Source: Vulcanimicrobiota bacterium
GTDB lineage: Bacteria > Vulcanimicrobiota > Vulcanimicrobiia > Vulcanimicrobiales > Vulcanimicrobiaceae
Assembly (NCBI GenBank): GCA_003133185.1
Contig: PKWF01000165.1
Location: 1-5,249 of the forward strand
Length of the DNA: 5,249 nt
Reading direction: 5' to 3'
Shown: in pieces, positions 1 through 5,249 of the stretch
Position numbering within the stretch: position 1 is the first letter of the stretch
How the letters are laid out: each line of letters begins with the position of its first letter
The notes under the pieces: generated by a model
The model's database searches: none
Seen by the model: only the letters and a program-made list of their open reading frames with translations
Told to the model about the DNA's origin: nothing
Made by a program: the position numbers and the translations under genes

Positions 1-150
1 TTCATGCGCGCCTCCGAGCGCCTGACGACGTGGTTTGGGGAAACCGGGATTGACGCGGTCAGTCGGATCGTGGGGATCATCGTTGCCTCCATCGCCGTGC
101 AGCTGATCGTCAACGGCATTACCGGGCTGACGAACTTCACGATTCACTAA
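1..150 (+). CDS. MarC family integral membrane protein, C-terminal fragment
   Basis: Frame 1 is open from the first base to a TAA at 148-150, giving the last 49 residues of a protein whose start lies outside the window. The fragment has a charged stretch (RASERLTTWFGETGIDA) followed by a hydrophobic helix, SRIVGIIVASIAVQLIVNGI. This matches the last transmembrane helix of the MarC/UPF0056 family, where a 'RI.G...A.IAVQ....GI' pattern is typical. Family members are inner-membrane proteins of about 200 residues with six predicted helices. Their transport substrate is unknown, and the early link to multiple antibiotic resistance in E. coli was not upheld. The next gene starts 36 bp downstream on the same strand, so co-transcription is likely. 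The assignment rests on about a quarter of the protein; another small membrane protein with a similar last helix is possible but less likely. Confidence 0.78.
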   Translation, partial: FMRASERLTTWFGETGIDAVSRIVGIIVASIAVQLIVNGITGLTNFTIH

Positions 151-186
151 AGGACTCACGTCGAGGCGGCTTGGAATAACCGGCGG

Positions 187-1335
187 ATGATCGTTCGCGC
201 GGGGATTCTTTACGACGGGACGCTGGAGCCGCCAAAGCGCAACGTCGATCTGATCGTAGATGACGGACGCATCGCGGAATTTCGCGCCGCAAGCGGCGAG
301 TGCGATCTCGAGGCAGCGTGCGTTACGCCGGGACTGGTCAACGCGCACGCGCATCTCGAAGCAAGCGGCGAGCCCGACATGATGGGCATGATCTCGACGA
401 CGACGCGCAATCAGCGCCTGCTGCGTGCCGTGGAGAATGCTCGCAAGTCGGTCAAGGCCGGGGTCACGACCATTCGCGACGTCGGCAGCTCCAATGCGAT
501 TGCGCAAGACATTCGCGATGCGATCGAGGAGGGACGCATTCCCGGGCCGCGCATGCGTGCTGCCGGCGCCGTGCTCTGCATGACGGGTGGACACGGCTGG
601 CCGATCGGGCGCGCCGTAGATTCGCCGTGGGATGCGCGCAAGGCCGTGCGCGAACAAATGTGGGCCGGCGCGGATTGCATCAAGCTGATCGCGACCGGCG
701 GCGTACTTACCAAGGGCGCCGTGCCCGGAAACGCGCAGCTTACGCCCGACGAGCTGAGCTCCGCAATCGAAGAAGCGCATCGTCATGGACTGCGCGTCGC
801 GGCGCACGCAATCGGCACGCAGGGCATCAAGAATGCATTGCGCGCAGGCATCGACTCGATCGAGCACGGAACGCTGCTCGACGACGAAGCGATCGAGCTT
901 TTCAAGCAGCGCAACGTGTACCTCGTCCCGACGCTGAGCGCGCCGACCTGCATCCTGGCGCATCTCGACGACGGCCAGCAGCCAGAGTACGTTCAGAAGA
1001 AGGCACGCGGCTTGGGCGAGGTGATGGCGCGGAATCTTCGCAAGGCCTACGAAAGCGGTGTGCGATTTGCAGGCGGCTCGGACGCCGGCACGCCGTATAA
1101 CTATCACGAGGACTACGCGCAAGAGGTCGAGTTAATGTGGTCGTTGCTGGGCATGACGCCGCAACAAGCCTTGCACGCAGCGACGAGCGTTGCCGCGGAG
1201 CTGGTCGGTTTGCATAACGGCCTCCTGGCCGTTGGCGAGCCGGCCGATCTGCTGCTCTTGCGCGCCGATGCCGGCCAAGACGTGCGCGCGCTGCGCGAGC
1301 CGCAACTGGTCCTCAAAGGCGGGTTGATCCAATGA
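187..1335 (+). CDS. Metal-dependent amidohydrolase (imidazolonepropionase / Xaa-Pro dipeptidase-like)
   Basis: A 382-residue cytosolic enzyme of the amidohydrolase superfamily, close to the family's usual ~400 residues and apparently intact. Residues 1-50 and about 345-382 form the N- and C-terminal strands of the beta-sandwich subdomain around a TIM barrel. All expected binuclear metal ligands are visible: the HxH pair H54/H56 (VNAHAHLE), K166 in CIKLIATGG (the lysine carboxylated in this subgroup), H207 (VAAHAIG), H227 (SIEHG) and D299 (GGSDAGTP). MTGGHG at 132-137 is typical of the subgroup that includes dipeptidases and carboxypeptidases acting on Xaa-Pro or Xaa-Arg/Lys and relatives annotated as imidazolonepropionase-like. 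The substrate cannot be read from sequence; a cyclic amide or dipeptide is a reasonable guess. ATG 187 is the only sensible start, because the frame upstream runs without a start codon back to the MarC stop. The Shine-Dalgarno is poor. The stop overlaps the next start (ATGA). Confidence 0.9.
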   Translation: MIVRAGILYDGTLEPPKRNVDLIVDDGRIAEFRAASGECDLEAACVTPGLVNAHAHLEASGEPDMMGMISTTTRNQRLLRAVENARKSVKAGVTTIRDVGSSNAIAQDIRDAIEEGRIPGPRMRAAGAVLCMTGGHGWPIGRAVDSPWDARKAVREQMWAGADCIKLIATGGVLTKGAVPGNAQLTPDELSSAIEEAHRHGLRVAAHAIGTQGIKNALRAGIDSIEHGTLLDDEAIELFKQRNVYLVPTLSAPTCILAHLDDGQQPEYVQKKARGLGEVMARNLRKAYESGVRFAGGSDAGTPYNYHEDYAQEVELMWSLLGMTPQQALHAATSVAAELVGLHNGLLAVGEPADLLLLRADAGQDVRALREPQLVLKGGLIQ

Positions 1336-2729
1336 CGAAGAAATTGATCGCGTTGGCCGCGCTGCTGGGGTTGAGCGGCGTCACGAGTGCATCGAGTTCG
1401 AATCCGACGCTACTGGGGCAGGCCATACCGGGAAGCCCCATCCGCCATGTGATCGTGATGGTGCAAGAGAACCGCACGTTCGACAATCTCTTTGCGTCCT
1501 CGATTCTGGCGCACGGCGGTCCGTATCCCGGCGCGGCTGCGTCCCAGACGGCGATCGTTGACGGCGAGCGAGTTTCTTTGAAACCCGTACCGCTGGAAAA
1601 CCCCTCGGATCCGAGCCACAACCACCTCTCGCTCTTGGGCGAGTGGAATCGCGGCAGAATGGATGGTTTCGCGAGCGACCGCATCTCGACGGTACCCGGC
1701 TTTCCCAAACCCGGGCCTGGCTTTGAATACGCCTACGTGCCGGACTATGAGATGACGATCTACCACTTGCTGGCGGCGCACTACGCGCTTGCCGATGAGA
1801 ACTTTGCGCCACGTTTGGTGCCGACGTTTCCTAGTCACTACACGATGGCGACGGCGCAGAGCCGAATCGCCGGCAACCCGAACAGCCACATTTGGGGCTG
1901 CGATGCCCCGCCGAGCACGACCGTACCAATTTTCGGTGCGGGGGAATCGATAATCACGCCGGGCGTCTTTCCGTGTTTTGACGAGCCGACGATCGGCGAT
2001 TTGCTCGACGCGGCTCACGTTACGTGGAAGTACTATACCGGCCGGTACGAGGACGTCGTCAATCCAACCGTCAATATCTACGAGGCCTTCCGCAAGGTTC
2101 GTTACGGCCCGGACTGGCAGCGCAACGTCGTTACGCCTTCTGGTAAGATCTTGAGCGACATTGCGGACTGCCGGCTGCCGCAGGTTTCGTTCGTCATGCC
2201 GAACGCAATGGATTCCGATCATGCCGCAACGTTAAGTGCTGCAGGGCCCGGATGGATCGGCTCCATTTACCTCGCCGTCGTGCAGAGCATGCATGCGGCG
2301 GCGTCGTGTAACTATTACAAGGACACGGCGATGATCGTCACTTGGGACGACTCGGGAGGCTGGTACGACCACGTCGCGCCGCCGCCCGGACCGGACGGCA
2401 CCACCTGGGGCTTTCGCATTCCGATTATCGTAATGTCGGCCTGGGCTCGCTCTAATTACACTCCGGCCAATCCGAAGGCAACGCCGTACGTGTCGCATAA
2501 ACTCCGCGAGTCGACCGCCATAACGAAGTTCATCGAGGTGAACTGGGGGCTCGGCAACATGGGACAGCGCGACGTCACCGACGACGATCTCAGCGATATG
2601 TTCGATTATACGCGCGCGTCGCCGGTACCTGCGTACTCCGAGCTCTCGTTGAAACGCCTGATCCGCAAAACCCACTTCAACCTTGCCGCCGCGGATCGCG
2701 ACAATCGCATCGTCGACAACGACCAGTAG
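1332..2729 (+). CDS. Secreted phosphoesterase of the phospholipase C / acid phosphatase AcpA family
   Basis: A 465-residue protein with an N-terminal signal peptide: K3-K4, a hydrophobic core at about 5-16, and a likely cut after VTSA (A20). It should act outside the cytoplasmic membrane. The mature part matches the alkaline-phosphatase-like phosphoesterase family (Pfam PF04185). The opening motif IRHVIVMVQENRTFDNLF supplies metal ligands E46/N47. PTFPSHY at 164-170 resembles the nucleophile loop of related phosphodiesterases, so T165 is the probable nucleophile (S168 an alternative). MDSDH ends at H297, and TWDDSGGWYDH supplies D339/D340 and H347. Residue roles are inferred by analogy with AcpA and nucleotide pyrophosphatases. 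Four cysteines in the mature part (190, 215, 280, 326) could form disulfides. It is much shorter than classical PlcH/PlcN (about 700 residues) and lacks their C-terminal domains, so phosphatase, phosphodiesterase or phospholipase activity all remain possible. No C-terminal anchor is seen. The ATG overlaps the preceding stop, indicating coupling. Confidence 0.88.
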   Translation: MTKKLIALAALLGLSGVTSASSSNPTLLGQAIPGSPIRHVIVMVQENRTFDNLFASSILAHGGPYPGAAASQTAIVDGERVSLKPVPLENPSDPSHNHLSLLGEWNRGRMDGFASDRISTVPGFPKPGPGFEYAYVPDYEMTIYHLLAAHYALADENFAPRLVPTFPSHYTMATAQSRIAGNPNSHIWGCDAPPSTTVPIFGAGESIITPGVFPCFDEPTIGDLLDAAHVTWKYYTGRYEDVVNPTVNIYEAFRKVRYGPDWQRNVVTPSGKILSDIADCRLPQVSFVMPNAMDSDHAATLSAAGPGWIGSIYLAVVQSMHAAASCNYYKDTAMIVTWDDSGGWYDHVAPPPGPDGTTWGFRIPIIVMSAWARSNYTPANPKATPYVSHKLRESTAITKFIEVNWGLGNMGQRDVTDDDLSDMFDYTRASPVPAYSELSLKRLIRKTHFNLAAADRDNRIVDNDQ

Positions 2730-3875
2730 TTGCTGGACTTGACGGGTCTGCGGCTTGCGGTGCTCGGCGCAATTTCGTGGCCGAGCCCGCCGCCCGGCTA
2801 TGGCCCGTGGGAGCAGATCGCGTTCAACGTGGCCGACGGCATGCGGCGGCGCGGCCTGGACGTTACCCTCTTTGCGACGGGCAACTCACGCTTCGACGGC
2901 AAGCTCGCCTCGGTCGTCCCGGTTGGACTGAACGAGGATCCGGCGCTCAACGGTGAGGTCTTCACCGCGCTGCACATCGCGGAGCTTTTTGCGCGTGCTT
3001 CGGAGTTCGATCTGATTCACAATCACTTGGACTGGAAGCCCCTGACGTACGCGCTGGCTACCGATTCCCCACCGCTGGTCACGACGATTCACGGCTTCTC
3101 GTCACCGCAGATTTTAGCGGCCTATTATGCGGGTGCGCGGCGCAGCTTCTACTGCTCGATCTCCAATGCCGATCGCGACCCAGGCCTCGAGTATCTCGCA
3201 ACCACATACAATGGCATCGACCCGGCGCAGTTTACGTTCAGCAATAAACAGGGAGATTATCTCTGCTTTCTCGGGCGCTTTCATCCCGAAAAAGGTACGC
3301 ATCTGGCGATCGAGATCGCGCGGCGCGCGGGCGTGCGTTTGAAGATGGCGGCGATCCCGCAGGACGAGGCCTACTTTCGCGAACAGGTCGCACCCCACAT
3401 CGACGGCGATCGCGTGCAGTTCCTTGGCGCGGTCCAGCGCGAAGCACGCAACGAACTGCTCTCGCAGGCGCTGGGACTCGTTCACATGACCACGCGGCCC
3501 GAGCGTTTCGGCATGACGCTGATCGAAGCGATGGCCTGCGGCACCCCGGTGCTGGGCGCGCGCACGGGTTCGCTTCCTGAGATCGTCGTGGACAACGTGA
3601 CCGGCTTCTTATGCGATTCGGTTGACGAGGCGGTCGAACGCGTGCCGGACCTCGCGACGCTCGATCGGCGCGCATGCAGGACGCACGTCGAGCGGGAGTT
3701 CAGCATCGAGCGAATGATCGATCGCTATCTTGGCGCCTACGGGCGCGCGCTCGAGTTGCGTTTGCCGCCGCCGCCGAGCGAGCACCTAAAAGAGATCCGG
3801 CGCCACGATTGGTGGGACCGGCCGATGGCGTACACGGAGATTCCGCCGAAGCCAAAGAACCTCGGCTTCATATGA
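2730..3875 (+). CDS. GT4-type glycosyltransferase (GT-B fold)
   Basis: About 381 residues, probably a cytosolic enzyme transferring a sugar from a nucleotide-sugar donor with retention of configuration. The N-terminal Rossmann domain starts with LRLAVLGAISWPSPPPGYGPWEQ (7-29), then VADGMRRRGLDVTLFATG, DLIHNHLDW (94-102) and TTIHGFSS (118-125). The C-terminal donor domain starts near FLGRFHPEKG (180-189) and carries the EX7E motif, E258 and E266, in RPERFGMTLIEAMACGTPV, followed by GSLPEIVVDNVTGFL. The tail after about 345 is rich in proline and tryptophan and unassigned. There is no ATG near the N-terminus: the first is codon 38, which would delete the first strand and acceptor loop. Translation must therefore use TTG 2730, TTG 2739 or another non-ATG codon; none has a good Shine-Dalgarno. 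TTG 2730 directly follows the upstream TAG in the same frame, which favours translational coupling. Acceptor and sugar are unknown; a cell-surface glycan or glycolipid is an inference. Confidence 0.88.
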   Translation: MLDLTGLRLAVLGAISWPSPPPGYGPWEQIAFNVADGMRRRGLDVTLFATGNSRFDGKLASVVPVGLNEDPALNGEVFTALHIAELFARASEFDLIHNHLDWKPLTYALATDSPPLVTTIHGFSSPQILAAYYAGARRSFYCSISNADRDPGLEYLATTYNGIDPAQFTFSNKQGDYLCFLGRFHPEKGTHLAIEIARRAGVRLKMAAIPQDEAYFREQVAPHIDGDRVQFLGAVQREARNELLSQALGLVHMTTRPERFGMTLIEAMACGTPVLGARTGSLPEIVVDNVTGFLCDSVDEAVERVPDLATLDRRACRTHVEREFSIERMIDRYLGAYGRALELRLPPPPSEHLKEIRRHDWWDRPMAYTEIPPKPKNLGFI

Positions 3876-4291
3876 AAGCGCGCGAGGAACGCGACTACTC
3901 GGGGCGCTCGCTCTTGGAAAAACTCGGCGTGTTCGCCGATGCGCACGTCGCGCTGGTTGGGCCGCATGACGACCTTTTTGCTACGGGGCTAAATGCGGCG
4001 CTCGCAAAGTCGGCGTCGCAAGTACTGCGCACCAGCTACGATCTCATTTTCGTCCGCGTCAACGCTCCGCGCGATCTAGCGCGCATCAAGCGTGCCGCCT
4101 CCTGCCTGAAGGCGGACGGCGCGCTGTGGGTCTTTCATCCCAAGGGCCGCGGCGCGTCGCCGACCGATGCGCAAGTGCGTTCCGCCGGGCTCGCGACGGG
4201 TCTCGTCGACAATAAAATCAGCGCCTATACCGACTCACACACCGCGACCCGCTTCGTCATCCCAGTCGCCCGCCGCGGCTTGTCATACTGA
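3872..4291 (+). CDS. DUF3052 family protein of unknown function
   Basis: A 139-residue protein starting at ATG 3872, which overlaps the glycosyltransferase stop as ATGA. The same frame is open back to 3674, but that extension lies inside the glycosyltransferase and reads as arginine/alanine-rich shadow sequence, so the short form is chosen. It opens with RDYSGRSLLEKLGV (7-20) and HVALVGPHDDL (25-35), continues with a strand YDLIFVRVNAPRDLARI (56-72), then ADGALWVFHPKGRG (81-94) and a final segment AGLVDNKISAYTDSHTATRFVIPV. The order 'Y-S-G-x-x-L-x-x-K-L-G', 'V-A-L-x-G', 'G-A-L-W-V-x-x-P-K' and 'G-L-V-D-x-K' is the DUF3052 pattern. The layout resembles part of a Rossmann or methyltransferase-like fold without a recognisable SAM motif. 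No signal peptide or membrane segment is seen. Its biochemical role is unknown, and its position as last gene of the unit is the only functional hint. Confidence 0.82.
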   Translation: MKAREERDYSGRSLLEKLGVFADAHVALVGPHDDLFATGLNAALAKSASQVLRTSYDLIFVRVNAPRDLARIKRAASCLKADGALWVFHPKGRGASPTDAQVRSAGLATGLVDNKISAYTDSHTATRFVIPVARRGLSY

Positions 4292-4294
4292 GCC
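4281..4294. repeat. Possible relic of the same palindromic repeat at a gene end
   Basis: The bases tgtcatactgagcc span the stop codon of the DUF3052 gene. They differ at one base from TGTCATCCTGAGCC, the start of the repeat family read in the opposite orientation to the copy at 5232-5249. If it is a relic, the last residues of the DUF3052 protein (LSY) and its TGA are encoded by the repeat. The match is short and could be chance. Confidence 0.25.
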
Positions 4295-4300
4295 ACGCCA

Positions 4301-5218
4301 TCACGAGATCGGTGCGGCGTCGGCGGCTTCCATTGCCTGGTAGGCTTTGCTCGTGAGCGCGTGGTCGACGACGCCGGCGATGAAGCGCGATGCGGCGCGT
4401 ACCTTCGCGATGTCGACGCCAGTCTCGATGCCCATTCGTTCGAGCATGTAGAGCACGTCCTCCGTGCCGACGTTGCCGGTGGCGCCGGGCGCATAGGGGC
4501 AGCCGCCGAGGCCGCCCGACGATGAATCGAACTTCGAAATTCCGTTGAGCAGCGCTGCGTAGACATTGGCCAGCGCGGTGCCGCGCGTGTCGTGAAAGTG
4601 CATCGCGATGCGATCCAGCGGAATCCGCGCTGCGAGTAATGGCACGAGCTCGTCGACCTGGCTCGGTACGCCCACGCCGATCGTGTCGCCGATCGACAGC
4701 TCGTCGCAGCCCATCTCGATCAGCTTCAGGCTGACGTCCAGCACCATCTGCGGAGTGACCACATCGCCGAAAGGCGAGCCGAACGCGGTAGAGACATAGC
4801 CGCGCACCCAGCAGCCGTCGCGCTTGGAAGTGCTCACGACGTCGGTAAAGGTTGCCAGCGATTCGTCGAGCGTCATGTTGATGTTGCGCTTGGTGAAACG
4901 CTCCGCGGCCGCCGTAAAGACCGCGATCGCGTCGGCGCCGGCAGCGCGGGCGCGCTCGTAGCCCTTCAAGTTCGGAACGAGCACCGGGTAGCGCACGCCC
5001 GGCGCTTTACGAATGCGCGCGAAAACCTCGGTAGCATCGGCAAGCTGCGGAATCGCTTTCGGGCTGACGAACGAGGTCGCTTCGATCCACTTCAACCCCG
5101 TCCTCGAAAGTAGATCGATGTAACGCACCTTGTCGCCGGTCGCAATGCGCGCGTTCTCGTTCTGTAGCCCATCGCGGGCCCCCATCTCAAAGATCGTAAC
5201 GTGTTTGGGTAAGGTCAT
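4301..5218 (-). CDS. mvaB: Hydroxymethylglutaryl-CoA lyase
   Basis: A full-length 305-residue HMG-CoA lyase (HMGL-like TIM barrel, Pfam PF00682), which splits (S)-3-hydroxy-3-methylglutaryl-CoA into acetoacetate and acetyl-CoA, the last step of leucine degradation. Catalytic and metal residues are all present and spaced as in the human enzyme: R15/D16 in GARDGLQNE (human R41/D42), E46 in WIEATSFVSP (E72), H207 and H209 in MHFHDTRG (H233/H235), C240 in GGLGGCPYAPGATGNV (C266) and N249 (N275). The GGCPYA loop distinguishes it from isopropylmalate and homocitrate synthases. ATG at 5218-5216 gives the family's usual N-terminus (VTIFEMGARDGLQ), with a weak AGAGA about 6 nt upstream. It converges on the DUF3052 gene with only 9 bp between the stops. 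Other leucine-catabolism genes are not in view, so it is either a single gene or the last gene of an operon to the right. In bacteria the gene is also called liuE or hmgL. Confidence 0.96.
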   Translation of the reverse strand: MTLPKHVTIFEMGARDGLQNENARIATGDKVRYIDLLSRTGLKWIEATSFVSPKAIPQLADATEVFARIRKAPGVRYPVLVPNLKGYERARAAGADAIAVFTAAAERFTKRNINMTLDESLATFTDVVSTSKRDGCWVRGYVSTAFGSPFGDVVTPQMVLDVSLKLIEMGCDELSIGDTIGVGVPSQVDELVPLLAARIPLDRIAMHFHDTRGTALANVYAALLNGISKFDSSSGGLGGCPYAPGATGNVGTEDVLYMLERMGIETGVDIAKVRAASRFIAGVVDHALTSKAYQAMEAADAAPIS

Positions 5219-5224
5219 GCGTTA

Positions 5225-5229
5225 TCTCT
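5225..5229 (-). promoter_or_regulatory. Possible weak ribosome binding site of HMG-CoA lyase gene
   Basis: Read on the minus strand, AGAGA lies 6 nt before the ATG at 5218. It is a partial match to a Shine-Dalgarno sequence and the only reasonable candidate at proper spacing. A better-looking AAGGA at 5239-5235 is about 16 nt away, rather far, and lies inside the terminal repeat. Confidence 0.3.
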
Positions 5230-5231
5230 GG

Positions 5232-5249
5232 TCATCCTTCGACAGGCTC
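5232..5249. repeat. Probable left half of a short dispersed palindromic repeat, cut by window edge
   Basis: The last 18 bases read tcatccttcgacaggctc. This matches the left part of a short intergenic element I recall from many environmental bacterial genomes, in which this string is followed by aggatga so that TCATCCT and AGGATGA form hairpin arms. Only the left arm and loop are inside the window, so the hairpin itself is a prediction. It sits 13 bp upstream of the HMG-CoA lyase start codon. If complete, it would lie in that gene's leader or in the spacer to the next gene. Confidence 0.5.

Noticed and set aside
151..186. Promoter or separate transcription unit between the MarC and amidohydrolase genes
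   Set aside because: The 36 bp gap holds no convincing -35/-10 pair or hairpin, so read-through from the MarC gene is more likely.
300..1100. 266-codon plus-strand frame inside the amidohydrolase gene
   Set aside because: Its translation is dominated by arginine and alanine with no domain pattern, and it lies wholly within a gene carrying all its catalytic residues.
1410..2222. 270-codon open frame on the minus strand opposite the phosphoesterase
   Set aside because: The plus-strand frame has a signal peptide and clear family motifs. The antisense translation is arginine/valine-rich with no recognisable domain and is a typical GC-rich shadow.
3674..3871. Upstream extension of the DUF3052 frame
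   Set aside because: It lies inside the glycosyltransferase, is low-complexity arginine/alanine-rich, and the family pattern begins just after ATG 3872.
1332..3875. One bifunctional phosphoesterase-glycosyltransferase gene broken by an amber mutation
   Set aside because: Each half is a complete protein of normal family length. The first ends in a natural hydrophilic tail and is exported, while the second should be cytosolic, so two genes is the simpler reading.
4277..4294. Hairpin ggct-N10-agcc as an intrinsic terminator
   Set aside because: The stem is only 4 bp, interrupted beyond that, with no following T-run on either strand.

Overview
The window is a compact, GC-rich stretch of bacterial chromosome, around 60% GC by eye. 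It holds five plus-strand genes packed head to tail, the first cut by the left edge, and one convergent minus-strand gene near the right edge. Protein-coding sequence fills almost everything. I see no RNA gene, insertion sequence, CRISPR array, phage gene or long intergenic region.

Layout from left to right: (1) the C-terminal end of a MarC-family membrane protein (1-150); (2) a metal-dependent amidohydrolase of the imidazolonepropionase / Xaa-Pro dipeptidase-like type (187-1335); (3) an exported phosphoesterase of the phospholipase C / AcpA acid phosphatase family (1332-2729); (4) a GT4-type glycosyltransferase (2730-3875); (5) a small DUF3052-family protein (3872-4291). Genes 2/3 and 4/5 overlap by ATGA, and genes 3/4 abut as TAG-TTG. 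Genes 2-5, and probably the MarC gene 36 bp upstream, therefore look like one transcription unit with translational coupling. (6) On the minus strand, 9 bp beyond the end of gene 5, lies a complete hydroxymethylglutaryl-CoA lyase (5218-4301). The last 18 bases of the window look like half of a short dispersed palindromic repeat common in environmental bacterial genomes.

Function: the operon mixes a membrane protein, a cytosolic hydrolase, a secreted phosphoesterase and a sugar transferase. Two of them (glycosyltransferase and exported phosphoesterase) could act on the cell envelope, but I know of no pathway that uses all five products. HMG-CoA lyase belongs to leucine/ketone-body catabolism and seems unrelated to the operon.

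Organism: the gene density, weak Shine-Dalgarno sequences, QENRTFDNLF-type phosphoesterase, DUF3052 protein and terminal repeat suggest an uncultured, probably soil-dwelling lineage. Candidatus Eremiobacterota (WPS-2) is my best guess, with Acidobacteriota or Chloroflexota-like groups as alternatives. The window has no marker gene, so this is weakly held.

I did not find a convincing new biological system. The main points of interest are the unusual operon composition, the in-frame TAG-TTG junction and the repeat.
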